A stretch of 64,000 nt of DNA from NCBI GenBank assembly GCA_037783415.1, contig JAZGTN010000065.1, positions 186,001 through 250,000 on the forward strand, written 5' to 3'. This DNA is from Leptasterias polaris (taxonomy: Eukaryota > Echinodermata > Asteroidea > Forcipulatida > Asteriidae). Both the position numbers and the translations under genes were made by a program. Positions 52,301 through 59,810 of this stretch are shown here, piece after piece. Position 1 is the first letter of the stretch; each line of letters opens with the position of its first letter. A model generated the notes under the pieces. The model saw only the letters and a program-made list of their open reading frames with translations, made no database searches and was not told where the DNA came from.

Positions 52301-54190
52301 CGTTTTAATATATGTTTGCATACTTCTTATAAACAAATGAAGGTAATTAGGGCATTAGTTGATTATGGAACATTTTTCTTTTTTTCAAGACATAGGCCCT
52401 AGTACATCGAAAACCGGACAGGGGAGGATACATTGCATTATTTAAATGCTTGCAAACGTTCAATTCCTTCCACAGAGAGTGAGTAAATGATGGGGAGAGG
52501 TAGTGGGGGAGGAGGAAAGAAGACTGGGGAGAGGGAAAGAAGCGTGATTTTTATTTTTCCAATTTTAAAGGATTTTACAAACCAATTTTTTTTTAAATCG
52601 GTTGAAAACTAGACCCAGTAACTGGGGCGCTGTACTCATTTTTTGAAATTTTGTCTTTTATCTTTCGTACTAGATAAAAGACAAAATTTCAAAAAATGAG
52701 TACAGCGCCCCAGTTACTGGGTCTAGTTGAAAACTATTTATTTTACATTTTGGGGCCCTAAAAAACCCTATCGTCGATAGAATACATCCTCAGGTGTATA
52801 TTGATTATTGGTAAAAAAAAATATATAAAAACGTCCAGAAGGTCACAAATGTGGTGGCTTGCTCCAGAAATTTTTCCGAATTACCAGCCAATAAATTAGA
52901 AATACAGATTAGAATTATGAATAACAATTAATAATAATTTTAATAACAAAGAATATAACAAAGAATATCGTAGGACGCCCTGTATTCAGGGCGTCCCTGA
53001 AATCGAGGCAAATCTTTTACCTCTCTGCGCGCGATGTAAACAGTCCCTAGATACAATTTTTGTGGTTTGACTTGCCAAGCAAAGAGTCTCCTCTCATTTG
53101 ACCAAAACTTAGAAACCTGTAAGGCTCCACTGGTTAGTTGCACTTGTAAATGCAAAAAGTTGTGGTATTTTAGGCATTTCTGCAAGGTACAAAAATATGT
53201 CATATTGTCGGGGCCATAAAAAAAAAAATTCCCACCGAAAAAGTTTCATCAAACACTTTTTCAATTCACAATTCACGATGATCAAATCATGTGACTGAAC
53301 ATTCTGCTGAGCATTCTGGGGAAAAAAATACAGAGGCTTATATTAAAAGAAGCCACGTGCCTTATATCATTTTCTATGTAATAGTCTGGATAATTTTTTT
53401 TTGTAACACTCTATCATTTTTGTTATTAATATTAAAATTTAAACATCAGCTTTGTGATTCGATTATCACTGTTTATTTATATGCTTTATTATAAATGTTA
53501 AGAAACATAAAATGACACAAAACTAAATAAAAATAAGATTTCAAAGCCAAGAATTATTTACATTTTTGTTTTATATATATTTTTTTTTAAGTTTTTGAAA
53601 AATACCATGGTTATTTTTAAAACTAAATAAAAAATATGTTGAATAAAATGAAGAAAACTGCTGGCTATAGAGTCATACACTAAGTCTCACAGAACACTTG
53701 TAGTCACTGCAGATGTTCCTTCCACGTATGGCTTCACCCGGACACCATACTTTCTTGTTTGCATCGAAAACAGGTCAAACTCAAAACAAATGGGACGCTA
53801 TTGAAGTCATCGAAGATCGGTGCGTGGTGTGAAAGTTTCAATGTCCATCACATTTTAATATATGTTTGCATATTTCTTATAAACAAAGGAAGGTAATTAG
53901 GGCATCAGTTGATTATGGAATATTTTTATTTTTTTTCAATTCAAAGAAAAAGGCATACTACATCGAAAACCGGACAGGGGAGGATATAACAATCGTTTTT
54001 AATTTTTTGTTTAATTGACGTTTAACTTTACCCAAAACTTACTCAAAATGCCTGCGGTCTGCCTGGAATTTGCACTCATTATCCGGCCGGCTGTTCGCTG
54101 TGATTCGATGTGATTTCCGATTACTCGCAGACGACGGACGGCGGCAATTCCAAACGGATTCTTGATAAAAAAATTCACGACAGCATTCAT
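31348..54190 (-). CDS. FLAD1: FAD synthase (FMN adenylyltransferase)
   Basis: Complete twelve-exon gene. It makes FAD: FMN + ATP gives FAD + PPi (EC 2.7.7.2). Exons, first to last: 54043-54190, 47132-47226, 46885-47008, 43116-43231, 41436-41576, 38940-39091, 38496-38584, 37195-37417, 35816-35914, 35372-35493, 34417-34558, 31348-31510; all are GT-AG and join in phase. From ATG 54190 the protein has 537 residues; from ATG 54079, 500 (human isoforms 587 and 490). Residues about 46-260 form the MoaB/Mog-like domain ([29 protein letters not shown] at 110-118). Residues about 325-515 form the PAPS-reductase-type catalytic domain ([13 protein letters not shown] at 344-356, MGTRKSDPY at 427-435, [19 protein letters not shown]). 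Residues 1-36 are rich in Arg and hydrophobics and lack acids until Glu29, like a mitochondrial presequence. The exon 5 donor is the weak GTTCGT. The ATG at 54241 is a third possible start. Confidence 0.96.
31741..33100 (-). repeat. 92-bp tandem array made from a tRNA-Leu SINE head
   Basis: Thirteen copies at exact 92-bp spacing, then two longer decayed units (32950-33100). Each unit, read on the minus strand, is the SINE head: gtgtcgtggccgagcggtct, a CTCGAGG-type anticodon arm, tctgatcagcagagtgtggg, and a short linker 'gtactgtcttcatatg'. Copies carry shared variants (gagacc, gagaca, gaaaca) in runs. It lies in FLAD1 intron 11, starting about 230 bp upstream of the last exon. Open frames across it are a by-product of the stop-poor unit. 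Confidence 0.95.
33153..33776. mobile_element. hAT-like non-autonomous element
   Basis: The ends aggcgcggatccagga and tcctggatccgcgcctg are inverted repeats. Flanks ataata/ataatt are a possible imperfect target duplication. There is a C-run at the left and a CCCCCC block at the right inner end. The hAT assignment is inference from end style. It lies in FLAD1 intron 11. Confidence 0.65.
34745..35115 (-). mobile_element. tRNA-Leu-derived SINE, 5' truncated
   Basis: Tail (reverse) gcgcttcaacagtcagtatt, body 'caccatgtaatggtttacaa', 'gtgcactgggttattttacg', B-box region gggactcgaaccaccactc. It ends after ctgctgaacagaaacgcc, without the A-box part. It lies in FLAD1 intron 10. Confidence 0.85.
36192..36554 (+). 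mobile_element. TTAA-type MITE, family 2
   Basis: Nearly identical to 28628-28992, sharing ggattggcagagctgacaaa, tatcgcgcgcgataaaaac and the terminal gtgtacagg block. It lies in FLAD1 intron 8. Confidence 0.85.
36965..37145 (-). mobile_element. tRNA-Leu SINE head fragment
   Basis: Reverse-oriented: 'caaagcaattatggttaagt', tgactggggttcaaacccac (B-box in reverse), ctgctgacaacaccagagct. It ends about 50 bp before the FLAD1 exon 8 donor side. Confidence 0.75.
37478..37680 (+). mobile_element. tRNA-Leu SINE, 5' part
   Basis: Head gtgtcgtggccgagcggtct with ggcttgaatcctggt as a decayed B-box, then 'cttgtgtccttgagcattgc' and 'cacccaggagtacaaatggg'. It lies in FLAD1 intron 7, 60 bp upstream of the exon 8 acceptor. 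Confidence 0.8.
37870..38485. repeat. About 118-bp tandem array beside FLAD1 exon 7
   Basis: Five to six units share ggcttgtatagttgatctat, aaccaacagtggatgatatt, gaatggtcagacagtaggag and gtgtagatgcattcaccaca. Units vary in length. The array fills the start of FLAD1 intron 7, ending about 10 bp from the donor at 38495. A lone relative lies at 12920-12960. Confidence 0.9.
38800..38905 (+). mobile_element. A unit of the composite tRNA-like repeat
   Basis: Head gatagcttagttggtagagt, gttaatctggaggttgcagg, 'tctttgttcaacc'. It lies in FLAD1 intron 6, about 35 bp downstream (in gene direction) of the exon 6 donor. Confidence 0.7.
39170..39295. mobile_element. MITE with 34-bp inverted repeats
   Basis: The ends gcagccgatttcacgaaact and agtttcgtgaaatcggctgc are exact inverted repeats, continuing through ttacgcaactgcg/cgcagttgcgtaa. 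It lies in FLAD1 intron 5, 79 bp upstream of exon 6. Confidence 0.95.
39354..39635. mobile_element. MITE with 25-bp inverted repeats
   Basis: The ends attacaggaaagcttcgtta and taacggagctttcctgtaat pair with one mismatch, then aagaa/ttctt. The interior is non-coding. It lies in FLAD1 intron 5. Confidence 0.85.
39785..40543 (+). repeat. Composite A-B-A repeat with a TTAA MITE inside B
   Basis: The first A unit has the head ggctaaatagctcagttagt. The B unit starts at 'gttgcatcccc' and is interrupted at its TTAA by the family 1 MITE (39954-40311), then resumes 'ggtgatcccctggctgccac'. The second A unit has the head gctagatagctcagttggta and ends 'tctttgttcaactcc'. Same order as 48045-48515. Confidence 0.75.
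39954..40311 (-). mobile_element. TTAA-flanked MITE, family 1, inverted
   Basis: Reverse-oriented relative of 13600-13974, bounded by ttaaaggcactgtacacgtt and aacgtgtccagtgcctttaa. It splits the B unit of the composite repeat exactly at TTAA. Confidence 0.85.
40545..40928. mobile_element. Foldback element with 46-bp arms
   Basis: The left arm caatgtatatttggtttgcg...gtgtatatatctacttg pairs with the right arm caagtagatatacacatgat...gcaaactaaatatacattg. It begins directly after the composite repeat. Confidence 0.85.
40938..41325. mobile_element. Foldback with a second foldback nested inside
   Basis: Outer arms gggctatgaaaagcatttga and aacaaacggtttcaaacgct/tttcatagcccaa pair. Inside are a reversed A-unit fragment (cacaagggaaactgacaggg) and a second inverted repeat at about 41068-41256 (gatccacacaaatacgcctc against gaggcatatttgtgtggatc). 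Both of its arms encode the same short peptide on opposite strands, an effect of the symmetry. It lies in FLAD1 intron 5. Confidence 0.85.
41930..42735 (+). mobile_element. Possible solo LTR-like segment
   Basis: A clear TATA box (gtatataagg, 42111-42120) sits upstream of a GC-rich segment, with an AATAAA about 380 bp downstream (42497). This promoter-to-polyA order inside FLAD1 intron 4 fits a solo LTR, but I found no clean TG...CA ends or target duplication. It could also be an unrelated promoter. Confidence 0.3.
42791..43107. mobile_element. MITE with exact 21-bp inverted repeats at the FLAD1 exon 4 donor
   Basis: The ends aggccaagttcgcgcaagga(c) and (g)tccttgcgcgaacttggcct are exact inverted repeats. 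Further inner words (gtcgactag/ctagtcgac) also pair. The right end is 8 nt from the exon 4 boundary (43116), leaving only GTAAGCTT of the original intron start. Confidence 0.95.
43298..43685 (+). mobile_element. 'ggctcgaatttt' MITE
   Basis: The ends gggcttgaatttgggataaa and agtgtaaaattcgagccc pair. The interior matches 30610-30982. It lies in FLAD1 intron 3. Confidence 0.75.
43686..44105 (+). mobile_element. tRNA-Leu SINE body split by a 150-bp insertion
   Basis: The body 'cacttatgtccttgagcaag' to 'gggtagag' is interrupted at about 43776-43928 and resumes 'gttgatcttgtgtatg' to the tail 'aaatgcgctttataaaa'. The insert has weak inverted ends (aggcctggaatt / aattctaggtct) and recurs at about 22775-22935. 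Confidence 0.75.
44325..44645 (+). repeat. Dispersed repeat with 'catgtgacctgtgacatcac'
   Basis: Same family and order of blocks as 12050-12400. It lies in FLAD1 intron 3. Confidence 0.75.
44695..44873. mobile_element. MITE with 16-bp inverted repeats
   Basis: The ends gccatctttacgggca and tgcccgtaaagatggc are exact inverted repeats. The interior is GC-rich (gcgcgtcaagcgctcaaatt). Confidence 0.9.
44900..45665 (-). mobile_element. tRNA-Leu SINE split by a foldback (45053-45410)
   Basis: SINE tail and body run from 44905 to 'ggtgctgcggcactct'. A foldback follows: left arm ccttttgtcaaggcc...gtggcgaagccacgagggcc, right arm ggccctcgtggcttcgccac...ggccttgacaaaagg. The SINE resumes with 'ggcactctcagcagccac' and ends with the tRNA head in reverse (gaccgctcggccacaataca). 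The repeated 'ggcactct.ag' on both sides looks like a target duplication. Confidence 0.85.
47390..47930. repeat. Degenerate low-copy repeat, 'gttgcatagggaatt'
   Basis: The words gttgcacagggaattctg, gttgttgcatagggaattg and actgttgcatagggaattat recur at irregular spacing, with related 'ttgtatggtgttggacgggg'. It appears to be a decayed minisatellite in FLAD1 intron 1, with no gene content. Confidence 0.5.
48045..48515 (+). repeat. Composite A-B-A repeat, most complete copy
   Basis: Two direct A units of about 150 bp (48046-48205 and 48364-48515) flank a B unit of about 160 bp. Each A has a tRNA-like head (gctagatagctcagttggta, gttaaaccggaggtcgttgg, ttcaaatcccgct), the tail 'tctttgttcaacccaaaatc' and the end 'cccttgtggttta'. 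The two A units differ at only a few sites. It lies in FLAD1 intron 1. Confidence 0.85.
49191..49616 (-). mobile_element. tRNA-Leu-derived SINE, near-identical to 8039-8456
   Basis: Only about three substitutions were noticed against the THYN1-intron copy over more than 400 bp, including the shared unusual 'cttgcttaataagg'. It lies in FLAD1 intron 1. Confidence 0.9.
50713..51092 (-). mobile_element. 'ggctcgaatttt' MITE
   Basis: The ends gcagggctcgaattttacac and tctccccaaattcgagccct are inverted relatives. It is in reverse orientation to 30610-30982 and closely similar to it. Confidence 0.8.
51456..52430 (+). repeat. Long direct repeat, copy 1 of 2
   Basis: It begins with tatcgtaggacgccctgtat, which forms a hairpin (ggacgccctg/cagggcgtcc), and ends 'ccggacaggggaggata'. 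Copy 2 is at 52967-53985, with high similarity interrupted by small indels. No long ORF is seen. It lies in FLAD1 intron 1. Confidence 0.9.
52607..52728. mobile_element. Perfect hairpin element with 10-bp target duplication
   Basis: Two 57-bp arms are exact inverted copies around an 8-nt loop (ttcgtact). They begin aactagacccagtaactggg and end cccagttactgggtctagtt. The word gttgaaaact occurs on each side (52601-52610 and 52726-52735), a probable target-site duplication. It lies between the two long direct repeats. Confidence 0.95.
52967..53985 (+). repeat. Long direct repeat, copy 2 of 2
   Basis: Same order as copy 1, from tatcgtaggacgccctgtat to 'ccggacaggggaggata'. It ends about 58 bp before the FLAD1 exon 1 donor (54042). 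Confidence 0.9.
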
Positions 54191-54241
54191 TTTTCGTTGC
54201 GTAAAAATGTTTTCATACAGCAGTCTAATACCTATTCCCAT

Positions 54242-54475
54242 TTGGTATTTAGTGTACGTTTCTTATTAGATTTTCATGTAATCAAATTGGTTTGGGGACC
54301 ATACTATCGCTGTACTGTTACTTGAGGGCGCTGTTTTCAAATGTCGAATTATTTGTTCACTGAGAGGGCGCTGTTTTCAAATAATCAAAATTATTGTTCA
54401 CTGTGAGGGCGCTGTATCCCCTTAATTGATGCACAATGTGAACTTGTCGTCTGCTCACGGTGGTTTAAAATCAAA
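54242..54475. promoter_or_regulatory. Upstream region of FLAD1 with three gagggcgctgt repeats
   Basis: Three copies of gagggcgctgt lie at about 54324-54415, spaced about 40-47 bp, two followed by ttttcaaat. The region is flanked by the FLAD1 start on the minus strand and a possible plus-strand ATG at 54477. A shared promoter is inference. Confidence 0.4.
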
Positions 54476-54476
54476 A

Positions 54477-54497
54477 TGTTTCAACACAAAACATTGG
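54477..54497 (+). CDS. Possible first coding exon of an unidentified divergent gene
   Basis: ATG in good context (tcaaaATGttt) opens seven codons, MFQHKTL, followed at once by the consensus donor GTAAGTAAG. It is head to head with FLAD1, 236 bp from its upstream-most ATG. No second exon was identified, so this may equally be chance. Confidence 0.2.
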
Positions 54498-55052
54498 TAA
54501 GTAAGGATTTGTTTGTTGAGTTTGTTGATTAGTTCGTCTGGTAGTAGTTTTATAGATCATTTTGTGTTTATTTAGATGACATTGGGCACATTTCTTAGTT
54601 CTTTGGTTAAGTGAAATTTGTAAAAATAAAAACATGACCCTTTCTATTCAACTGATGGCGCTATTTATATCTGACCGGCAGATTGAACGGTTCTTGACTG
54701 TTACTTCTTAATATTTTAAAGGGGCTCGCACTATTTGAACCTGAATATTGACTCAGTACAGCAACCTTATCCGAATGAGTGATGATCGACATTCCCTACG
54801 TTTATGGCAGCCGCCTTGGCTGCAGATGCAAACCAATTATTGTGAACAATTCTTTCTGTCCCCATACGATGGATTTGACTATCAGTACCCTCTATATTGA
54901 CTCGACTTCCTTTCAGCCGGCCCCTTGGGGGACAAACACACACTGGCCGGGGACAAAATCCCTTGCAACACCCGTCGTAGCCGTAGCTGAAGTCTAGTCA
55001 CTGGACGTGGACTGTGTTATATAGCAGTTCCTGCCCGCGTTGAAGGTATTGT

Positions 55053-55322
55053 ATGTCCTCCGTTAAAAAGTGCGATCAAGGAAAGGAGAGTCTTGAAACA
55101 AGACTACCAACTGAGGCAATCGACGAAGTGTACATTGGCTTATTAGTGAAACATGGGTGCCCGTTAAGTTTGGCAAGACTCCTTACAAACCGAGACAAAA
55201 TCTTTACACGGACTCGTAGATTTTATTTCTACCTAGCAACCTTTATTATTGACAAAAAGTCCAATCGTGGGTTTGCACTGTACTGTGGAAATTCCTTCCT
55301 GCATAGGGGTAATTCAAATTAA
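55053..55322 (+). CDS. Unidentified 89-residue ORF downstream of a TATA-like box
   Basis: The ORF starts MSSVKKCDQGKESLETRL and includes VYIGLLVKHGCPLSLARLL and FYFYLATFIIDKKSNRG. A tatatag word lies about 35 nt upstream at 55018. I recognise no domain. It could be a small gene, a fragment of an unknown mobile element, or chance. Confidence 0.2.
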   Translation: MSSVKKCDQGKESLETRLPTEAIDEVYIGLLVKHGCPLSLARLLTNRDKIFTRTRRFYFYLATFIIDKKSNRGFALYCGNSFLHRGNSN

Positions 55323-57270
55323 TTCAACCACAGAAAAGAGAAAGCTTATTAATATTAGACGTGACCCCCGGGACATCGCCCTACTGCACTCAAATTAGAC
55401 ATAAAACAGTCGCCTATAGGCTTTTGCAAAAAGGAGGGAATATCCCGTCAATATCATCAAAATTCAAAAACTAAAACAAAATCCCAAACAATTCGTTTTA
55501 AGGGTACACTTTGGGTAATACTGTGAAAGACCAGTAGGACCTATCCTCACTTGGCGTATCCCAACATGAGTAAACAAACAAACTTGTGACGACTGGGGCT
55601 CAATAGGTCATCCCGAAGTTGCAAGAAAATAATGAAAGGAAAAAACACCCTTTGCATATAGAATTGTGCCGGAGGTCTGACCTGAAGCCTTTCTCATTTT
55701 TATTCAAATTTTTGAGTGAAAAATTACCTTTCTTTTAAAACTACATTTACTTCGAAGGGGGTATTTTCATTTATGTTTTTAATATCAGCAGCTCTCCAAT
55801 GCTCTTTACCAAGTAAGTTGCTATGCTCATTAATTTTGGGGGTAAAAAGGTACCAAAAGGTATACCCCTCGATCCCTCCCTGAGTCAATCAAATTAGTGT
55901 GCTTTGCGGTGACACCCATCTCTTTTAAATGGTGGTTCTGAGAAGATATTGAATTGTAGGATTTCCCGTAAAGACGGTCTTTTGAGTATCACGACCTCCT
56001 CATCATCGTCGCCCTACTGCAAAATCTCATCAGCAATTCAGTCAGGCTCAAGTTTCAAAAAGAATACTGCACCTCTCAAAGGTACGCAGAGCAACTCCTC
56101 GTGTTTAGACACGCAAATTGCTTGCACTTTGCACTGCCACCACGGAGCAATTACAACGCAAATCGTTAAATCTGTTCAACCGTTGTTTGATCCAAGCAGC
56201 TCAGCCTGAAACAATGAGTTCTCAAGGTACGCTGACTAAATCAAGGCTCTTTCCGGCATTAAACTCTTTAAGAGATCCCGATGGAAAAAATATAACAGCG
56301 TTTTAGTAGGTAAAATCATGCAAAGTTTTTAAAATGCAGGAGTAATCCCAAGAAAAGTTCCACTATAGCTACTGTCTCCACAATCCTCAGTAAGCCCCCA
56401 AGAAAATTAATATTGGTGGGGTATGGGGCCAGGGGGCGGGGGGTTGGAAACCCCAAAACCTAGCACAGGATGTCAGAAGACACGGGAAGCCTGCTACAAA
56501 CAACAGACAGCTCCACTTATGTTCAAATCTGGTTAGGTTTGTATGTTTGTACATTATTTTGTGCGCAAAGTATGAGTGAAACTGTTTACACCCCCCGCCC
56601 CCCGTGGAATAGTCCATTCTGGGGTATCAATGACTTTGACTCCCCTACTTGTACTGTGGAGAAAACAGTGAACTATTAATTAGCATGTGTCGAAATACTT
56701 GGTGTTACAGCTCAAACTTAAAGGGCTTTAATGTGCTATTACGATTGCCGCGATCAAAACAAGTTGCGTTAAATAGCATTGTGGCTTGAAATGAAAACTC
56801 CAGGTTTGACAGAGTGGCTATTTTAGAATGAACTTAGTATTCAAACTTTAAAGCGGATTGGTGATGGTGTAATGAACTTTATAGTCAATGAACTGTCAGA
56901 TTGAAACGGTAAATTCCTTCTTGATAATTACCAGTCCTGTATAATATACAATCTCTACAGACTAGAATGAACCAAGTCTTCTGCACGAATTTGCAATTGA
57001 TTTATCCTGCATGAAACTAATTACAAACTCACTCAGTCCAAGAAGTCAACGAGCATAATTTGCAGAAAAACCACTACGGAGCAATTATAACTCAAAGTCT
57101 GACAAACAGACAGCACAGGGTGCGTTAATTGGAATGGGGAATTGACAGCGATGATACAAACGAGTCCCTTGGTATGGTGGAAATACAAGTAAACCGTGAC
57201 AACTGTTCGATCGTGATGCGGGGACTGAACGTCGACGTTACGGCAGGAAAACTCCAGAATGTTTTCGGCG
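55323..57270. other. Stretch without a recognised gene; decayed TTAA MITE at 55500-55835
   Basis: The block acttggcgtatcccaacatg, ctcaataggtcatcccgaag, gttgcaagaaaataatgaaa marks an old copy of family 1. The rest shows no named feature. An open stretch at about 57150-57270 (plus: MRGLNVDVTAGKLQ) is also open on the minus strand and was not identified. Confidence 0.5.
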
Positions 57271-57474
57271 GTTAATTGAATCGTCGTGGAAAGACTAATC
57301 TCACAACTATGTACAGTAGTCCATTCATTTTGTCAAGAGGAAATCGATGGCGGTCCAATTACTCACGAAAAGCAACTAATTTGCCAAAAAGTGCGACCCT
57401 GCAGATGCCCAATCCGTGGGCGTATAATGAGGCCTCTTGGGGGGGGGGGGGCAGATGGATTAACGAGCAAACAC

Positions 57475-57625
57475 ACAAACACACAAACAAACACCCCAAC
57501 AAACAAACAAACAACCCGACGAACAAACAAACAAACAAACACCCCAACAACCCAACAAACAAACAAACAAACACCCCAACAACCCAACAAACAAACAAAC
57601 AACCCAACAAACGAACAAACAAAAA
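57475..57625. repeat. (CAAA/CAACCC) microsatellite
   Basis: Irregular runs of acaaacaaacaccccaac and aacaacccaacaaac. Long open frames on both strands here are due to the simple repeat, not genes. Confidence 0.95.
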
Positions 57626-57719
57626 ACACCCCATCACAAGATTTGAGACCACAGAATGAAAAGCAAATAACATTTTACCAAGAAAAGCAAACTTGAGCAG
57701 CACATTGAATAAACCTGTG

Positions 57720-58050
57720 GTATCACTCGTTTTCAAAAAAGCCAACAGAACCTGGACTTCCTGCAATGTGCAATTTGTACACAGCCTAATGGACGAAAAC
57801 GTCAAATCTTTCATTTTATGAAGTTGCACTGAAATTGATATTTTGTCTATTATGAAAAAGGGGGCACATCTCAAAACATGTTCAGCTATTTTTGTTTTTA
57901 TAACTCTTCAATTTATATGGAAAATATGACACAGAATGTAAAATTTCCCATGACCATTGAAGTATCTCGCCTGCTAGAAAGGCCCTGGAAATAGAATGTC
58001 AAGGGTCACTCTTTTTGTAAACAGGTTATTTACGGTCTATATAATGAGTT
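57720..58050 (+). repeat. Dispersed repeat, diverged copy
   Basis: Carries cctggacttcctgcaatgtg, atgaaaaagggggcacatct and gaagtatctcgcctgc, matching 12050-12400 at lower similarity. Confidence 0.7.
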
Positions 58051-58434
58051 TTGAGCAGACTTTAATCTTGTTAAGTACTTGCTTCGTGCCAAAGCAGTTT
58101 TTCTCTCCTACTGTTTTTCCCCCAATTAGACTTGCACTCAGGCATCATTGATTGAAGTTCCCAAAAGACTCAAGAGCATCTTAAGATGCGCTGACATTAT
58201 CACCATGGCGATTTGTGTTATTTAATCATCTTCCTTGGTTTCATAAGTTTCTGAACTGTCCCCGGTGTCACGTCCTAGGCGTTCCGGCGTACTGAGTGTT
58301 CCAGGTGACGTACGCTTGAGCGGCCGTACTGTACGTTCCTGTAGTGTGGGTGACGTAGCCGGTCATTTCAGTAGTCGTGGTCACCTTCCCGTGCTCTTAA
58401 AGTTTCAGACAATACCGCCCTCTTTGTCACATCT

Positions 58435-58659
58435 TTATACGTGTTCTTGGTTCTTGGTTGGTGTACCTTCTTGGTTCTTGCTGGTTGGTGAACGATTTGT
58501 ACGTTCAACACTTCTACCACTACTACTACATGTACTAGCTATAGAGCTCGTGGACGCCGCCATGACTTGCGCCATGACAGCTTCTTCGAGAGTCTTGAGA
58601 GTAGAGGAACACTCAGTGCGGCACACAATGGACTTCTTTCGCTTGCTGCGCGCAGGCAT
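58435..58659 (-). CDS. Unidentified basic ORF in a TGACGT-rich segment
   Basis: 74 residues: MPARSKRKKS start, then a Ser/Thr-rich tail (ASTSSIASTCSSSGRS). ATG has G at -3. The plus strand is also open over 58265-58666. TGACGT words at about 58305, 58349 and 58663, the last just upstream of the ATG, would fit a promoter/first exon. No family recognised. Confidence 0.25.
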   Translation of the reverse strand: MPARSKRKKSIVCRTECSSTLKTLEEAVMAQVMAASTSSIASTCSSSGRSVERTNRSPTSKNQEGTPTKNQEHV

Positions 58660-58967
58660 GACATGACGTAATGCTATTATATTTGGTCATCCGGAACGGA
58701 TAGTACGCCGGAATGCTCAGTGCGCGACACCGTACAGAGATTCCCGTTGAAGGTTTTCCAGAATAAAACCAATCATCATAAATATAGTTTCAGTTGTTTA
58801 CAAACTATTGGGAAATTCTACAAATTGCAAAAGTCAGTATGTTTTTGTCTTGTTTTGATGTTATTGTTTAACAGACCTCTGGTGGCCTATATGTCTGCAG
58901 CGTATAGACCGAAAATACATTTTCCTGAATTATTCGTTAAGTTTTTTAGCAAAAACATGTGAAACCC

Positions 58968-59343
58968 TTAAAGGCACTGAACACCTTTGGTAATTGTCAA
59001 AGACCAGTATTCTCACATGGTGTATCCCAACATATGCATAAAATAACAAGCCTGTGAAAATTTTGACTCAATTGGTCATTGAAGTTGCAAGAAAATGATG
59101 AAAGAAAAAACACCCTTGTTGTACAAATTAGTGTGCTTTCAGATAGGAATAAAAGGCTTCTGGCCAGAAGTCTTTTATTATTTTAGTGAGAAATTACATC
59201 TTTCTCAAAAACTACGTTACTTCAGAGGGAGTGGTTTCTCACAATGTTTTATACTATCAACAGCTTTCCGTTGCTCGTTACCAAGTAAGTTTTTATGCTA
59301 ATATATGTTTTGAGTAATTACCAAACGTGTACAGTGCCTTTAA
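58968..59343 (+). mobile_element. TTAA-flanked MITE, family 1
   Basis: The ends ttaaaggcactgaacacc and cgtgtacagtgcctttaa. Highly similar to 24459-24833. Confidence 0.85.
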
Positions 59344-59587
59344 GGTTCTGTCCTCAGACGGGCCCGATTGACATGACCTATGACCCTTTTTAACTTATGG
59401 TCTCCGAATATCCAGTTATACAACTCGTTTTATAATTTAGGGTAGTTTTTTATACAACAATTGTATTGTTTCGCAGTAAAAAAATAAACAAATAAAAAAA
59501 ATAAAAAATGTGATAGCTTTATAAAAAGAAAATATAATTAGCTGTTGCAAACTGCTTACCAACCAAAAGGACCTGTGGTATAAATGC

Positions 59588-59673
59588 AAAAAATAAGTTA
59601 GTGGCCTGACGTTTCGACCCTAGCAGAGTTTCTCGCTGCTAGGGTCGAAACGTCAGGCCACTAACTTATTTTT
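59588..59673. repeat. Hairpin with 37-bp arms
   Basis: The left arm aaaataagttagtggcctga...cgaccctagcag is the exact inverse of ctgctagggtcgaaacgtca...cttatttt. A related unpaired 'gtgacgtttcgaccc' occurs at 62911. Confidence 0.95.
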
Positions 59674-59810
59674 AGCTTTATAAAAAGTATGAAATCAACA
59701 TTGCAAATGATGTGGACACGTTTTCCAAACGGTCGGCACGTTTTGTAATCCAGTCATTTTCCAATAATAGATAAAGAGTCCTTGAGAAATCAGGAAGAAA
59801 AACTGATACA

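Noticed and set aside
57359..57874. 171-residue minus-strand ORF, Cys/Val/Phe-rich
   Set aside because: Its middle is the translation of the CAAA/CAACCC microsatellite and it overlaps plus-strand ORFs of similar length; no family resemblance.
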